Shown piece after piece: positions 1 to 10,516 of a stretch of DNA of 64,000 nt (positions are counted from its first letter, which is position 1; every line of letters starts with the position of its first letter). Source of the stretch: Tuctoria greenei (taxonomy: Eukaryota > Streptophyta > Magnoliopsida > Poales > Poaceae); assembly GCA_036927565.1 (NCBI GenBank), contig JAYESD010000002.1:82149735-82213734 (forward strand). The letters run 5' to 3'. A program made the translations under genes and the position numbers. Under the pieces are notes generated by a model, which made no database searches, had not been told where the DNA came from, and saw only the letters and a program-made list of their open reading frames with translations.

Positions 1-660
1 CGATAGATGTGTCTATAACAGCAGCAGCCACGGTTCAGTCCGTGATCCTCCATCAGCCTCCCAAGGTACGGCTTCCGGCGGCATCTCCCAAGGCGCGGCT
101 GCCGGCGACCTCTCTCAAGGCGTGACTAAGGCGCGACTTTGGTTGCTCTAGACCTCGGCGGCTCCGGCGCGGCCTCCCGACGAGTGCGAGTCCTGCCGAC
201 GCGAGCACAGATGCGAATCTGGCACAGTCTACCACGGGCTCCTGGCGGCGCGGCTACCGGTGGCCTCTCTCAAGGCGCGACTATGGCGCGACTTCGGTTG
301 CTCCGGACCTCGGCGGCTCTGGCGCGGCCTCCCGACGAGCGCGAGTCCTGCCGACACGAGTACGGACGCGGATCTGGCACAGTCTACCTCGGGCTCCCGG
401 CGGCGCGGCTCCAGCGCGCCTCCCGGCAAGCGCGCGCCCTGCCGGCGTGAGCGCGGGCACAGATCCGGCGCGGTCTACCTCGGGCACCGGGTGGCGCGGT
501 CTACCTCGGACTCTCGACGGTGCGGCTCCTCCGGCTCCAAGCGACACGGCCTCGTCGGGCTTCGGGCGGCACGGCTCCTCCGGCTCTCGGCGGTGCGACC
601 TCCTTCGACACTTGGCGGCGCTCTTCCGGCTCCGGCAACGCGGCGGCCTCTTCTGACTCT
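1..660. repeat. GC-rich interior of left-edge CACTA with ~155-bp tandem repeat
   Basis: This is very GC-rich sequence built from a degenerate tandem unit. The block starting with CAAGGCGTGACTAAGG near 116 recurs as CAAGGCGCGACTATGG near 271, a period of about 155 bp, and a decayed third copy follows from about 416. Several frames stay open on both strands, but they are rich in Arg, Ser, Ala and Pro and look like a by-product of base composition. I recognise no protein domain. It lies inside the CACTA element whose terminus is at 1004, so it may be captured GC-rich genic or promoter sequence that was later amplified. Confidence 0.6.
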
Positions 661-1004
661 CGGCAGCACATGTGAATTTTTTTTTGTTTCACTAGGCATT
701 TTCACAGACGGTCGGTAATTAAAAACCGCCTGTGAAAATGCATTTCACAGGCGGTCGGTAATTAAAAACCGCCTGTGAAAATGCATTTCACAGGCGGTCG
801 GTAATTAAAAACCGCCTGTGAAAATGTATTTTCACATGCGGTTTTTTATTACCGACCGCCTGTGAAAATGTAGTTTCACATGCGGATTATGTCACCGCCT
901 GTGTTAATCGATCATTTTCACAGGCTCTTCGTTACAGGCGGTTTTTAAAACCGTATGCGATAATATATTTAGAACCGCCTGCGATGAAGCATTTTGTAGT
1001 AGTG
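1..1004. mobile_element. Right-hand part of a CACTA element truncated by the window edge
   Basis: The reverse complement of the terminus at 1004 reads CACTACTACAAAATGC, the 16-bp signature of the large CACTA family seen later, with the B-type continuation TTCATCGCAGGCGG. Inverted subterminal repeats of CAGGCGGTCGGTAATTAAAA fill 690-985. The other end lies left of base 1, so the target duplication (ATC would follow at 1005-1007) cannot be checked. It abuts the incomplete copia LTR and probably inserted into it. Confidence 0.85.
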
Positions 1005-1016
1005 ATCTTGATAGTG

Positions 1017-1408
1017 GAAACTCCTCTGTTCAGTTTTTCACTAGGGAGTACAAAGCATTTTATAGCCAGAGATACACCACAGCTGCACGTACTGTCCACT
1101 CACAATCTCCCGGCCGTTACTCAGCGTCGATCTTATACGGAGACCACCAAGACTCGGCCTTCAACGGACTCCTGCTATCAAGCCGCTGGTGACTGACTCT
1201 TCCGCGATACGCTGGCCACCGATTCTTCAGCCAACTAATACGTGCATGCTACTATGGCTCAGCTATTCTACCGTGACTCAAACAACTAGCTAACGAACAC
1301 ATGCAGCTAACAGAACCTTACCGTGGATGTAGCAACACCACGGCACAACTACGTCCATGACCAACGCACGCGCACGCATAGCACCACATGTCGTTGTTTA
1401 TTCCAACA
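1017..1408 (-). mobile_element. Incomplete copia-type LTR (3' LTR on the minus strand)
   Basis: This stretch aligns with the complete LTR at 44625-45068 and ends in the same TTCCAACA tip. By eye I count about 18 mismatches plus one small indel over roughly 390 bp, so about 4-5% divergence. The first ~60 bp of the LTR are missing: similarity fades left of about 1017, next to the CACTA terminus at 1004. A short purine-rich stretch precedes the LTR on the minus strand (about 1409-1422), as expected of a polypurine tract. It is the downstream LTR of the gag-only retroelement whose other parts are at 1409-1738, 14912-15345 and 44359-45068. Confidence 0.75.
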
Positions 1409-1738
1409 CACACCTCCTAAACTACGACACGGTATGACAATCCTCACAGGAGCGCCCGCGACACATCGATGTCGGCGAGCAGGGCTTCTTCCTTCTTCTG
1501 ACAGCGGCAATCCCACGGCATATGTCTGCGCTTGCCACAATTGAAACACCTCCTGCGGTAGCGGCCTCTTCTTCATCTGCCTCTTCCGGAAACCGTGCTG
1601 TCACCATCGTCGTCGGAGTCTTCTTCACTGCGATCTCCCCTTCTTCTCCCGCCACGAATTTCATCACCATCTTCCTGCCGATTATTGCTTTGGCGATGTT
1701 GATCCTTCCCTTGTTGACGTTGCCGAGCCTCCCACTGC
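1409..1738 (-). pseudogene. Copia-type gag, C-terminal segment with zinc knuckle
   Basis: On the minus strand this encodes a basic, Gln/Arg-rich stretch followed by a CCHC zinc knuckle (CFNCGKRRHMPWDC, around 1505-1548), typical of plant Ty1/copia Gag nucleocapsid, which binds RNA inside virus-like particles. It is the third of three gag pieces separated by CACTA insertions. Removing E1 and one copy of its TGC duplication joins it directly to the segment at 14912-15345. It is followed almost at once by the LTR, with no protease, integrase or reverse transcriptase between, so the element was gag-only and non-autonomous. Confidence 0.8.
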
Positions 1739-2215
1739 CACTACTACAAAAAGCATTTTTACATGAGCCTCAATTTTTCAAACACAGGCGATCCTTAAAA
1801 ATATGCGACTGTGATGACGAATGATATAATAACCGCATGTGATGAAAGAACAACACAGGCGTATTTTAAAAAACAACCGCCTGAGTAAATACTCGATCTT
1901 CTCAGGCGTTTATTACTTAAGAACCACATGCAATAAAATAACATCACAGGCGGATTTTAAGAAACAACCGCCTGGGTAAATACAAGATCTTCACAGTCGG
2001 TTCTTAATTAGTAACCGCCTGTAATGTAATGAACTTCACAGGCGGTTCTTCATTAACAACAGCCTGAGAAGATCCTGTATTTTCACCAGCGGTCATTGTT
2101 TAAGAACCGTATGTAGTTATTCAATTATCACAAGCGGTTTTCATTGAAATTACAGGGATGTAGTCGTTGCAATTATCACAACCGTATGTAGTGGTTGCAT
2201 AGAAAATTGTATCAG
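1739..2215. repeat. E1 A-end subterminal repeats
   Basis: Alternating direct and inverted copies of CAGGCGGTT/AACCGCCTG are separated by TTCTTAATTAAGAA-type AT spacers, repeated about every 60-70 bp. Such arrays are the expected binding sites of the TNPA-type protein at En/Spm ends. The stretch 2216-2500 between this array and the SUMO E2-like gene is AT-rich and probably 3' untranslated sequence. Confidence 0.8.
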
Positions 2216-2501
2216 GAAGAAAAACACAGATGAGCGGATACTAGTACAGTAATGCATTATAGAAAATGCTCGATCACCAGTGAGGCTGGCTTAATTGTGA
2301 TAATACACCATTAGAGGCTTTACAATTGTTCAAAGATAACATCTTTACACACTGAGCACAAGTTTAAGTGAGCCTCTCTCTGTAACAGCTGCAAACAACG
2401 ACGATGAAGCGCTCTGACAAGTAGAAAACAAAAATCATGCTACATTCATTATAGATCAACGATGAAGCTCCCATCGATCAATCTAAATTGTACCATCCTG
2501 C

Positions 2502-3314
2502 TTACTCCCGAACACGTCTCTTATATTCCGCTAGATCCTGAAAATATTGACATTATTTAAATTAACAAATGTTGGAGGAATGAATAACCTACATTGGTCA
2601 CTAAGTCAAAGTGTCATCTAGCCTTGATAAGTAGATTATAGCAATCATTTTTAACATCGGGCACATTTGGCTGATGCAGCAAACGCTGAACTTCAAGTAG
2701 TATAGTTTTGATTGTAAAAGCACTGCACCACCCCTACGAAATATAATTTAAGCAATATAAGAAACCAGTTCAAATAAGTTCGACAACAATTATATGTAAT
2801 AATTACATGAACAAAATAGGTCTATCTTACAGTCTCTTGATCGAGAATCCTGATGCAGAGTGCTCCCGAACGATGGACATTTGGGTGGAAGAACCCAATT
2901 GGAAAGGCGCATCTTGGAGGCACCAAGGGATAGTCCTCAGAGAAGGAGATTGTCAGGGGGTAGTAACCATCTTCCCATTCAGTCTGCAAAAGAAATTTAT
3001 TAATAGGAGGACGATGGTTAAACTTATATTGTGCTTGTTCTTCATGACTTACCCCTTCTTTACCGGGGACGATGCACTGCCACTTCAATAAATCTTTCGA
3101 TTCAGTCTTCACAAAGAAACCCTACGCAGAGAAATTGAAAATACCAAAAACAAACAAGACGGAAAAACAAACTACAGTTAAGTTCATCAGTCCATTACAG
3201 ATACATATGTATATACAACCATGCGACCAGTGTGCCATATGTACATACATGGGGATGGTTCTTGCGCCACGCCAAGCGCTCCTCCTTCAATCGGCTACAC
3301 GCCCGAGACATCAT
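2502..3314 (-). CDS. SUMO-conjugating enzyme E2 (SCE1/UBC9-like), E1 copy
   Basis: Five exons read on the minus strand: 3249-3314, 3053-3121, 2831-2983, 2623-2733 and 2502-2537. The product starts MMSRACSRLKEERLAWRKNH and matches the N-terminus, core and end of plant SUMO E2 enzymes, which take SUMO from the E1 enzyme as a thioester and pass it to target lysines, mainly in the nucleus. The HPN motif and active-site Cys are in exon 3 (HPNVHRSGALCIRIL). Introns 1-3 have GT-AG borders; intron 4 starts with GC. A premature TAA in exon 5 (2502-2504, where E2 and E3 have CAA) removes the last eight residues, giving about 144 aa against about 160 for host SCE1. Function is inferred from family similarity only. 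Confidence 0.8.
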
Positions 3315-3469
3315 TATCTGAAAGACCAAACTTCCAAACTTCCAAATTATTGAGTCCAAACGCATATGTACACAAATGCAAAAAGACACAATCTATATAC
3401 CAACACACAAAACTGGCAGCTTATGAAAATATACAAAGAAAAAGGTAGCATGCAATGCATAGTAAGAAA

Positions 3470-3625
3470 ACTATGCGAATTTACTTAGGTACCTCGTGGC
3501 GCGATGTCGGACTGGGCAAAGGCGTGCCTCCGTGGGTTCTTTATATAGGCGTCAGTTTTTCATAGGCGGTTTTTAAATTTTTCACAGGTGGTTGGTACTT
3601 AATAACCGCCTCTGATGCTGCTAAG
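3470..3625 (-). promoter_or_regulatory. Promoter and leader of the E1 SUMO E2-like gene
   Basis: Read on the minus strand: inverted CACAGGTGG/CCGCCT motifs (3560-3615), then CGCCTATATAAAGAACCC with a TATA box at about 3540-3547, a GC-rich leader, and a pyrimidine-rich stretch near 3440 that resembles the leader intron of TNP2 (compare 58150-58250). A 3' splice site (TTTCAG) sits four bases before the ATG at 3314. The unit copies the design of the TNP2 promoter at 5560-5640. Confidence 0.55.
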
Positions 3626-3934
3626 CTCCTGTCAAGCTAACCCCTACACAGCAAGCTATTGTAGATGCAAGTAACACCCGTGACTCATCATTTGAATTTT
3701 TGAAAGCATCAATTTGATGCCTGACGATCCTTGGAAGGATTTTCCCATCCATTTGAACGATTTCTTTCCCTCCTGTCCATTTGAAAACTTAGGGAGATGC
3801 TCCTTTCTCAGTTTTAATGCCTAAATATATTGACTAAAAATCAGTACCCACTTTCTCAGTTCTTCACACAAGCGAGTAAGCGAACAACTTCAATCACAAA
3901 TCTCGTTTTGACACTTTCATAGGGATTTAATCTT

Positions 3935-4619
3935 AATCTTTCAAGCATAGATTTATCAAATAAGTGAAGCTTCCTTATCACACATGTTAATGGCAGTTAT
4001 AAGTGAATAATGTGTCGAAGCTAACAAAATCTGAATCGGACTGAAGATAAAGAGATCCTGCATATGAGTGGCAATGTCCAGGTTAAACAGTGTGAAGCTA
4101 CGATGACAACCTTCAATAACATGAAAAGTGATGCCAAAGTTATGCTTGCATCAACAAAGGCATGTTGTGAGGGTATAACACTTGTTGGGCAAGCATAACC
4201 TTGGCCAAAATCAGAAATCACGCCACCGTGGATTACTCTAAAGCCGCCATGGATTACTCTGAAGTTTTCTCCGTGCGTACTCGGTAAACTTCAGAGTAAC
4301 CCATGGCGCCTTCAGAGTAATCAACGGTGGTGTGATTTCTTATTTTGGCCAAGGTAATGCTTGCCCCAACAAGTGTTATACCCTCACAACATGTCTTGGT
4401 TGATGCAAGCATAACCTTGGCATCACTTTTCATGTTGTTGAAGGATGTCATCATAGCTTCATGTTGTCTAACCTGGACATTGTCAATCATATGCAGCATC
4501 ACTTTGTCTTCAGTCCTGTTGAGATTTCGTTAGCTTCGACACATCCTTCCCTTGTAACTGTCATTAACATGTCTGATGAGGAAGCTTCAATTATTGATAA
4601 ATCTATGCTTGAAAGATTA
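3935..4619. repeat. Long inverted repeat (hairpin) replacing TNP2 in E1
   Basis: Two arms of about 330 bp, 3935-4266 and 4288-4619, are imperfect reverse complements around a ~20-bp loop centred near 4277. The outer tips are AATCTTTCAAGCATAG (3935) and CTATGCTTGAAAGATT (4604-4619). The inner stems contain CCATGGATTACTCTGAAG and its complement. Each arm has a short open frame (for example 4254-4502 minus, with MMTSFNNMKSDAKVMLAST) that I do not recognise, so the arms may derive from a captured gene exon. The region lies between the SUMO E2-like gene and the remnant TNP2 leader, where E2 and E3 have TNP2. The flank 3625-3935 shows nothing I can identify. Confidence 0.8.
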
Positions 4620-4671
4620 TGGTCAACTAGCAACGAGAAGGTATGGTCGCCAATGCCCAACCCTACTACAG

Positions 4672-5640
4672 CTTGAGGCGGACGGAGTCGAAGGCGTCGG
4701 GAGCAGCAATCGGGGGTGAAGGATTGAAGTCATGGGGCAAACAGACCCATCAGCATGGGCTAGGTCTGGGTGGGATCCGATCCGTTATATCTTGACATCG
4801 GATCCCATCCAACGATGGTAACTAGATGGGTGACTTATAAAACTATCTCCCTAGAAAGCTAACCCTAATCACTCCTTCGAAATATATGCAAGCAGGAGGT
4901 ACGCACACACAAGTAGCATATTGAAAAGGAAAACACATAAAATACAATTACAAGTTCGGGTAAACTTCATGCATCTTATATATATTACAATATCATCTGT
5001 TAATTAAACATCATATTCATGTCACATAACAGGTACAAACTACAATAAGCTTATTACAATATAGTCCATACATCAATATATAAAAGACCAAACTAGCAGA
5101 ACACACAAAAAGGAAACAACCCATATAGTCCATACATCAATAAAGACCAAACTAGCAGAACACACAAAATGGAAACAACCCATATAGTCCATACATCAAT
5201 AAAAGACCAAACTAGCAGAACACACAAAAAGGAAACAATCCATATAGTCCATACATCAATATACCAGAACACAATCCATACAGTCCTTACACATGCAAAA
5301 GGACAGAATCCATATATCATAACACACAAAACTAACAGCTTATCAGCTAATTAAAATATACAAAGAAAAAGTAAGGAAACTACATTTACCTTGCAGAGGC
5401 GTCAGCACAGTGGGCCGACTGGGTGGAGAAGTGGTGGTACGGGGTTGAGCAACGGCGCGACAGTATGGGCTGGGCGGCGGAGCGGCGGTGCGGCGTAGGG
5501 GAAATTCAACAGCCTTGCGGCGTCAATATAAATTCTCCAGGGTTGCGTTTTGACTCTGGTGAGGGGTCCTTATATAGGCATCGGTTTTTCACAGGCGGTT
5601 TTTAACTTTATCTCAGGCGGGTTTTACTTACCAACCGCCT
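4672..5640 (-). promoter_or_regulatory. Remnant of TNP2 promoter and leader in E1, coding region lost
   Basis: On the minus strand this matches the TNP2 upstream region of E3 (57900-58480) and E2 (38440-39010). It has inverted CAGGCGG motifs (5595-5640), a TATA box at about 5570-5577 (CCTTATATAGG on plus), a GC-rich leader, then an AT-rich intron-like stretch ending near a block rich in GGCGGACGGAG (4676-4690). No TNP2 coding sequence follows. Confidence 0.65.
5063..5275. repeat. ~60-bp tandem repeat in the TNP2 leader (E1)
   Basis: About three full copies plus a partial copy of a 60-bp unit containing AGTCCATACATCAATA and GACCAAACTAGCAGAACACA. E2 and E3 carry only a partial version here (38760-38850 and 58210-58310), so the expansion is specific to E1. 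Confidence 0.85.
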
Positions 5641-7440
5641 GAGAAGATATTTAATCAAGAATATTAATTAAGAAGAAGTAAATATCAACCAACCACGATT
5701 TGAAAGGTCACGCCTCGGGGAAACGAAAGGTCGCGCACGGACGTCGACACAGGCGGTTGGTACTTAATAACCGCCTGAGAAGATGTTTATCTCAGGCGGG
5801 TATTACTTACCAACCGCCTGAGATAATGCCCGATATTGTTCTTCAGTTTCCTTATCCCTTGCTTCTTATTATTTAGATTCCAATATAAATACTCAAACAT
5901 GTTTAGATTCTGCAAATTGTGTCCAAATTTGATGATTCTTTCTTCTACATTTGTATAAAATTAACATCTACCACCTGAACAAAATATTTTAAAACTTGTA
6001 TAGCTGACATTGTAATGTTTTGGTAAATATCAAATTAATTTCTACTCACATATTATTCACATTTGTGTATCTAATAAAAAAAAGATGATTCACTCAAATT
6101 TGTTTGTATGAACATATTTGTATCATTTATACATGTATGAATTTTGTTAATTTTTTAAAAGCATTCCAACATGTCAAACATCAAATTATCCATCATTCTA
6201 ACTAAATGCTCATATACATATGAGGCATTCATCAAATTATGAACACACATTGATTCAAAAAAAATTTAAAAAAATCTGAAAAAATTCATAGAGGTTGGTA
6301 TGATGAGTAAAAATGTCCACTGAAAAAATAAATGAAAAAGGCATTATATTCATCAAGATAGAAAAATGAAAAATAGCATTTGTTGTATGTTTTTTATGTT
6401 CTGACCAATTTCGAAGGATTTATGAAGTGAAATTTAATGGTAACCTTTACTTATCAATAATATTACAAGAAAGTGGAATTTTTCCTTTTTAAAGCACCCA
6501 CATTTAATCAAGAATATTAATTAAGAAGAAGTAAATATCTTCACAGGCGGTTGGTACTTAATAACCGCCTGAGAAGATCTTTATCTCAGGCGGGTATTAC
6601 TTACCAACCGCCTGAGATAATGCCTGATACTGTTCTTCAGTTTCCTTATCTCTTGCTTCTTTTTTTATTTAGATTCCAATATAAATACTCAAACATGTTT
6701 AGATTTTGCAAATTGTGTCCAAATTCGATGATTCTTTCTTCTACATTTGTATAAAATTAACATCTACCACCTGAACAAAATATTTTAAAACTTGTATAGC
6801 TGACATTGTAATGTTTTGGTAAATATCAAATTAATTTCTACTCACATATTATTCACATTTGTGTATCTCATAAAAAAAAGATCCTTCACTCAAATTTGTT
6901 TGTATGAACATATTTGTAACATTTATACATGTATGAATTTTGTTAATTTTTTTTAAAAGCATTCCAACATGTCAAACTTCAAATTATCCATCATTCTATC
7001 TAAATGCTCATATACATATGAGGCATTCATCAAATTATGAACACACATTGATTCAAAAAAATTTAAAAAAATCTCAGAAAATTCATAGAGGTTGGTATGA
7101 TGAGTAAAAATGTCCATTGAAAAAAATAAATGAAAAAAGCATTATATTCATCAAGATAGAAAAATGAAAAATAGCATTTGTTGTATGTTTTTTATGTTCT
7201 GACAATTTCAAAGGATTTATGATGTGAAATTTAATGGTAACCTTTACTTATCAATAATATTACAAGAAAGTGGAATTTTGCCTTTTTAAAGGACCCACAT
7301 TTAATAAAAATATTAATTAAGAAGAAGTGAATATCTTCACAGTCGGTTGGAACTTAATAACCGCCCGAGAAGATGTTTATTTCATGCGGGTGTTACTTAC
7401 CAACCGCTTGAGATAATCTTCTTCTCAGGCGGGTTTGAAT
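5640..7440. repeat. Tandem array of a ~790-bp AT-rich unit, E1
   Basis: Two full units and flanking parts. Each unit is bounded by inverted motif pairs (CTCAGGCGGGTATTACTTAC...AACCGCCTGAG) and holds an AT-rich body with landmarks TTCTTCAGTTTCCTTATC, TACCACCTGAACAAAATA and GAGGTTGGTATGATGAG. The same landmarks recur about 790 bp apart. No coding capacity is seen. Another partial unit lies at 8370-9140. Larger arrays occur in E2 and E3. Confidence 0.85.
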
Positions 7441-7718
7441 TAACAACTGCCTGAGATAATTACCTTATGATACCCGAGTCTAAGGAACACGATGAACACA
7501 CTATACATTCATTCATTCATTCACACAGTTAAAGAACACACAAGATACTTATTCATTAACAATATTCAATTACACATCTCACAAAAGAACACACAATATA
7601 CGCAAGTAATATTCAATCACATAGATGAACAAAGATATATTTCATTCATTAACAATATTTACAAAACAGAAGCAACTAAAAACAACAAAGAAAAACTAAT
7701 TAAATCCTACTCCTACTC

Positions 7719-8156
7719 CTACTCCTCTTCCTGCTCCTCCTCCTCCTCGTCCTCCGGTGGCGACTCTGGCGCCGGTGCAATAGGAGACATGACCGATTGC
7801 ACCGGCTGCGCCGGCTGCACCAGCGGTGCAACCCCGAGAACGAGGTTGCTAGCCGTCGCCTCCACCAGCGTTCTGCGGCCCTCGGGGCCAAGAACCTGGG
7901 CCATCATCGCGAACAGAATGTCGAGACGATCAGCCACCCCCGTGAGGGCATAGAGGTAGTGGCCGACGGTAGTACCCATTCCAGGATACTGTGGAAGGGT
8001 TCCCAGCCCCAAGGCACTCATGGCGTGAGACGTATTGTTGTACGCCTCTCGCGCCATGAGGAGGCGCTGCTGGGTGTTGATCCTCTCGGGGGTGCTGCAA
8101 CATTGTTTCTTGCAAGGTGGCTCCCTCGGAGGGCTTGGCGGCAGAAGGTCAGCCAT
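7719..8156 (-). CDS. Small conserved acidic protein (ADP1), E1 copy, unknown function
   Basis: The 145-aa product starts MADLLPPSPPREPPCKK. A Pro-rich, Cys-containing N-terminus (residues 1-30) is followed by a conserved core of about 80 residues (NTSHAMSALGLGTL, then VADRLDILFAMMAQVLGPEG) predicted helical by eye, and an acidic tail of Glu. I recognise no family. I chose the ATG at 8154-8156 because the E2 and E3 copies begin at the same codon, although the frame is open a little further upstream. All three elements keep this frame open. The position between gene 1 and TNP2, with its own TATA-like leader, suggests a real element gene, perhaps a regulatory or DNA-bound factor; that is inference. 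Confidence 0.7.
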   Translation of the reverse strand: MADLLPPSPPREPPCKKQCCSTPERINTQQRLLMAREAYNNTSHAMSALGLGTLPQYPGMGTTVGHYLYALTGVADRLDILFAMMAQVLGPEGRRTLVEATASNLVLGVAPLVQPAQPVQSVMSPIAPAPESPPEDEEEEEQEEE

Positions 8157-8289
8157 AGTGGTGTTGGGTCGTCGGAGCGGAGGAAGACGAAGAAAAGGAT
8201 TCAAAGTGAGCGACGCGCTTGTGGAGAACTAAAGGGTGATGGCGCGTCTTTAATAAGGGCCGCGTGGAGCAGTTGGTTTACCGCGCATT

Positions 8290-9241
8290 AAAAGGTCGCG
8301 CCTCAGGGAAAAGAAAGGTCCCGTACGGACGTCGACACATCCGTAGGTGAGGGGTCTTTATGTAGGCGTCCGTTTTTCACAGGCGGTGCCTAAATTTTTC
8401 TCAGACGGGTTTTACTTACCAACCGCCTGAGAAGAAGTTTATCTCACGCGGGTGTTACTTACCAACCGCCTGAGATAATGCCCTATACTATTCTTCAGTT
8501 TCCTTATCCCTTGCTTCTTTTATATTTAGATTCCAATATAAATACTCAAACATGTTTAGATTCTGCAAATTGTGTCCAAATTCGATGATTCTTTCTTCTA
8601 CATTTGTATAAAATTAACATCTACCACGTGAGAAAAATATTTTAAAACATGTATAGCTGACATTGTAATGTTTTGATAAATATCAAATTAATTTGTACTC
8701 ACATATTATTCACATTTGTGTATCTCATAAAAAAAAGATCCTTCACTCAAATTTGTTTGTATGAACATATTTGTATCATTTATACATGTATGAATTTTGT
8801 TAATTTTTTTAAAAGCATTCCAACATGTAAAACTTCAAATTATCCATCATTCTAACTAAATGCTCATATACATATGAGGCATTCATCAAATTATGAACAC
8901 ACATTGATTCAAAAAAAATTTAAAAAAATCTGAAAAAATTCATAGAGGTTGGTATGATGAGTAAAAATGTCCACTGAATTCTAACTAAGTGGAATTTTGA
9001 CTTTTTAAAGGACCCACATTTAATCAAGAATATTAATTAAGAGGAAGTAAATATCTTCACAGGCGGTTGGTACTTAATAACTGCCTGAGAAGAAGTTTAT
9101 CTCAGGCGAGTGTTACTTACCAACCGCCTAAGATAATCCTATCTTCTCAGGCGGTTGGTAAGCAAAACCCGCATGAGGTAACCATCTTCTCAGGCGGTCG
9201 GTACTTAAAATCCACCTGAGAAAATGGGAGTCTATATATAC
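8290..9241. repeat. ADP1 upstream region, partial ~790-bp unit and gene 1 promoter motifs
   Basis: From left to right: the leader of ADP1 on the minus strand (TATA-like TTTATGTAGG near 8349), an internally deleted ~790-bp repeat unit, and a dense cluster of CAGGCGGTTGGTAAG/ACTTACCAACCGCCTG inverted motifs (9055-9230). The cluster runs straight into a plus-strand TATA box, TCTATATATA, at 9231-9240. Confidence 0.7.
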
Positions 9242-10516
9242 CCCTCGACAGCGTTAGGAAAACATAACTCGGGTGAAACACTTAGACGTCGTTAGGCTGC
9301 CAAAATTTCGTTTGCCGCCATGTGTTCGCCGCCGTCGCCGCCGAGCTTCGCCCTCGTCACTTCTAGGTACGCCGAGCGAAGCCATTGCCGTTGCCACCGA
9401 GCTTCAAGGTAAACCCTAAACCCTTCGACCTTCCATCTTCCTTCGCTGTGCCGCCTCCCTCACCGCCCTTGCCGCCGCCTTGCATATCCTTGGTTAGGGT
9501 TCGGGAATTGGAAAATGGTAGGCATCCTTGGTTAGGGCTCGGTGGAATTCAAAAAACTGTCAAGTTCGGTGGCATCTTCGGTTAGGGTTCGATGGGGCAA
9601 GATTTATGTGGATGGTTATATCACGATAAATTGGTAGTTAGTTCTGTGTGTCTGAAACTGTGAAATTGGTAGTTAGTAACAGCAGTATATTCCCTATTTT
9701 TGTCATCGGCCTTGCATATGCCACATAATTCTCTATTAGGGGCAAGATTTAGCTATTTGGTTAAGTTGAGCAAATTTGGCTAATTTTGGCTAAATTACAT
9801 TAGATATAGTTATACTTGACTAATTTTGACTAAGTTATGCTATATTTGGCTACTTTTGCTTAGAGTTAGCTATGCTAGACTAAGTTTGGCTAAGTTTGCT
9901 TTTATTTCTCTAAGTTAGCTTCATTTGAGCAATTGTAGCTAATCTGTGCTACCAAAGATGTCTGCACTTGTGGCTCCATCAGCTTCATTTGAGCAATTGT
10001 AGATAATCTGTGCTACCAAAGTTATGCTATATTTAGCTCTGAAGCCAAGAAAGTTGCTGGCCAACTCATTTGTGATGCCAAGAGCATCCTCACGCCCATA
10101 TCTAGGTACCACTAGGTGTGGCGATGGAGTCTGAGCATATGCTGCCGATATCTATGATACAAGAATGCCTTGGGTTGTCGGTGTAAAGTGAGCTTGCTAG
10201 TTGCTGCTACTGCTATCAGTCTCTTGCTTGATCAGTTATAGGTCCGGAGCTAGGCGCCGCCTAGTAAACCTCATGAAAGTGGTCGCCACTCTGAACGAAG
10301 CTAGCCTATTTAGAATAAGAAGATAAAATTGCCATTGCTGGTGAGAAACTTTAACATGCTTGTCACCCTCGCAATGTATAAGAACCTTTTGGTCAGTCGC
10401 CTTAAACCCTAGAATGCCTTATCAAATCCTAGAATGCTTCCATATTTTTCTTCATGCAACACTTCATGTAGAGTTAATATGCCATTTATTAGATTTTTTA
10501 TCTTATTAGGTCTAGC
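9231..10516 (+). promoter_or_regulatory. Promoter, leader and leader intron of gene 1, E1
   Basis: The TATA box at 9231-9240 is followed by a GC-rich leader (9300-9480) with a small open frame (9385-9585) conserved in E2 and E3 and rich in Pro, Ser and Phe. Then comes a long AT-rich stretch. Within 9740-10030, short degenerate words such as GGCTAATTTTGGCTAA repeat many times on a theme of (T)AGCTA/TTGGCTAA. No other gene is seen before the ATG at 10517. Confidence 0.5.

Noticed and set aside
2807..3091. Plus-strand frame of 94 codons over the SUMO E2-like gene (and its equivalents on the minus strand at 42894-43178 and 62372-62656)
   Set aside because: It is the complement of exons 2 and 3 of the E2-like gene, which explain the conservation.
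7492..7953. Plus-strand frame of 153 codons ending in Ser-rich sequence
   Set aside because: It overlaps the antisense of ADP1 and repeat DNA; Ser run is the complement of the Glu tail codons.
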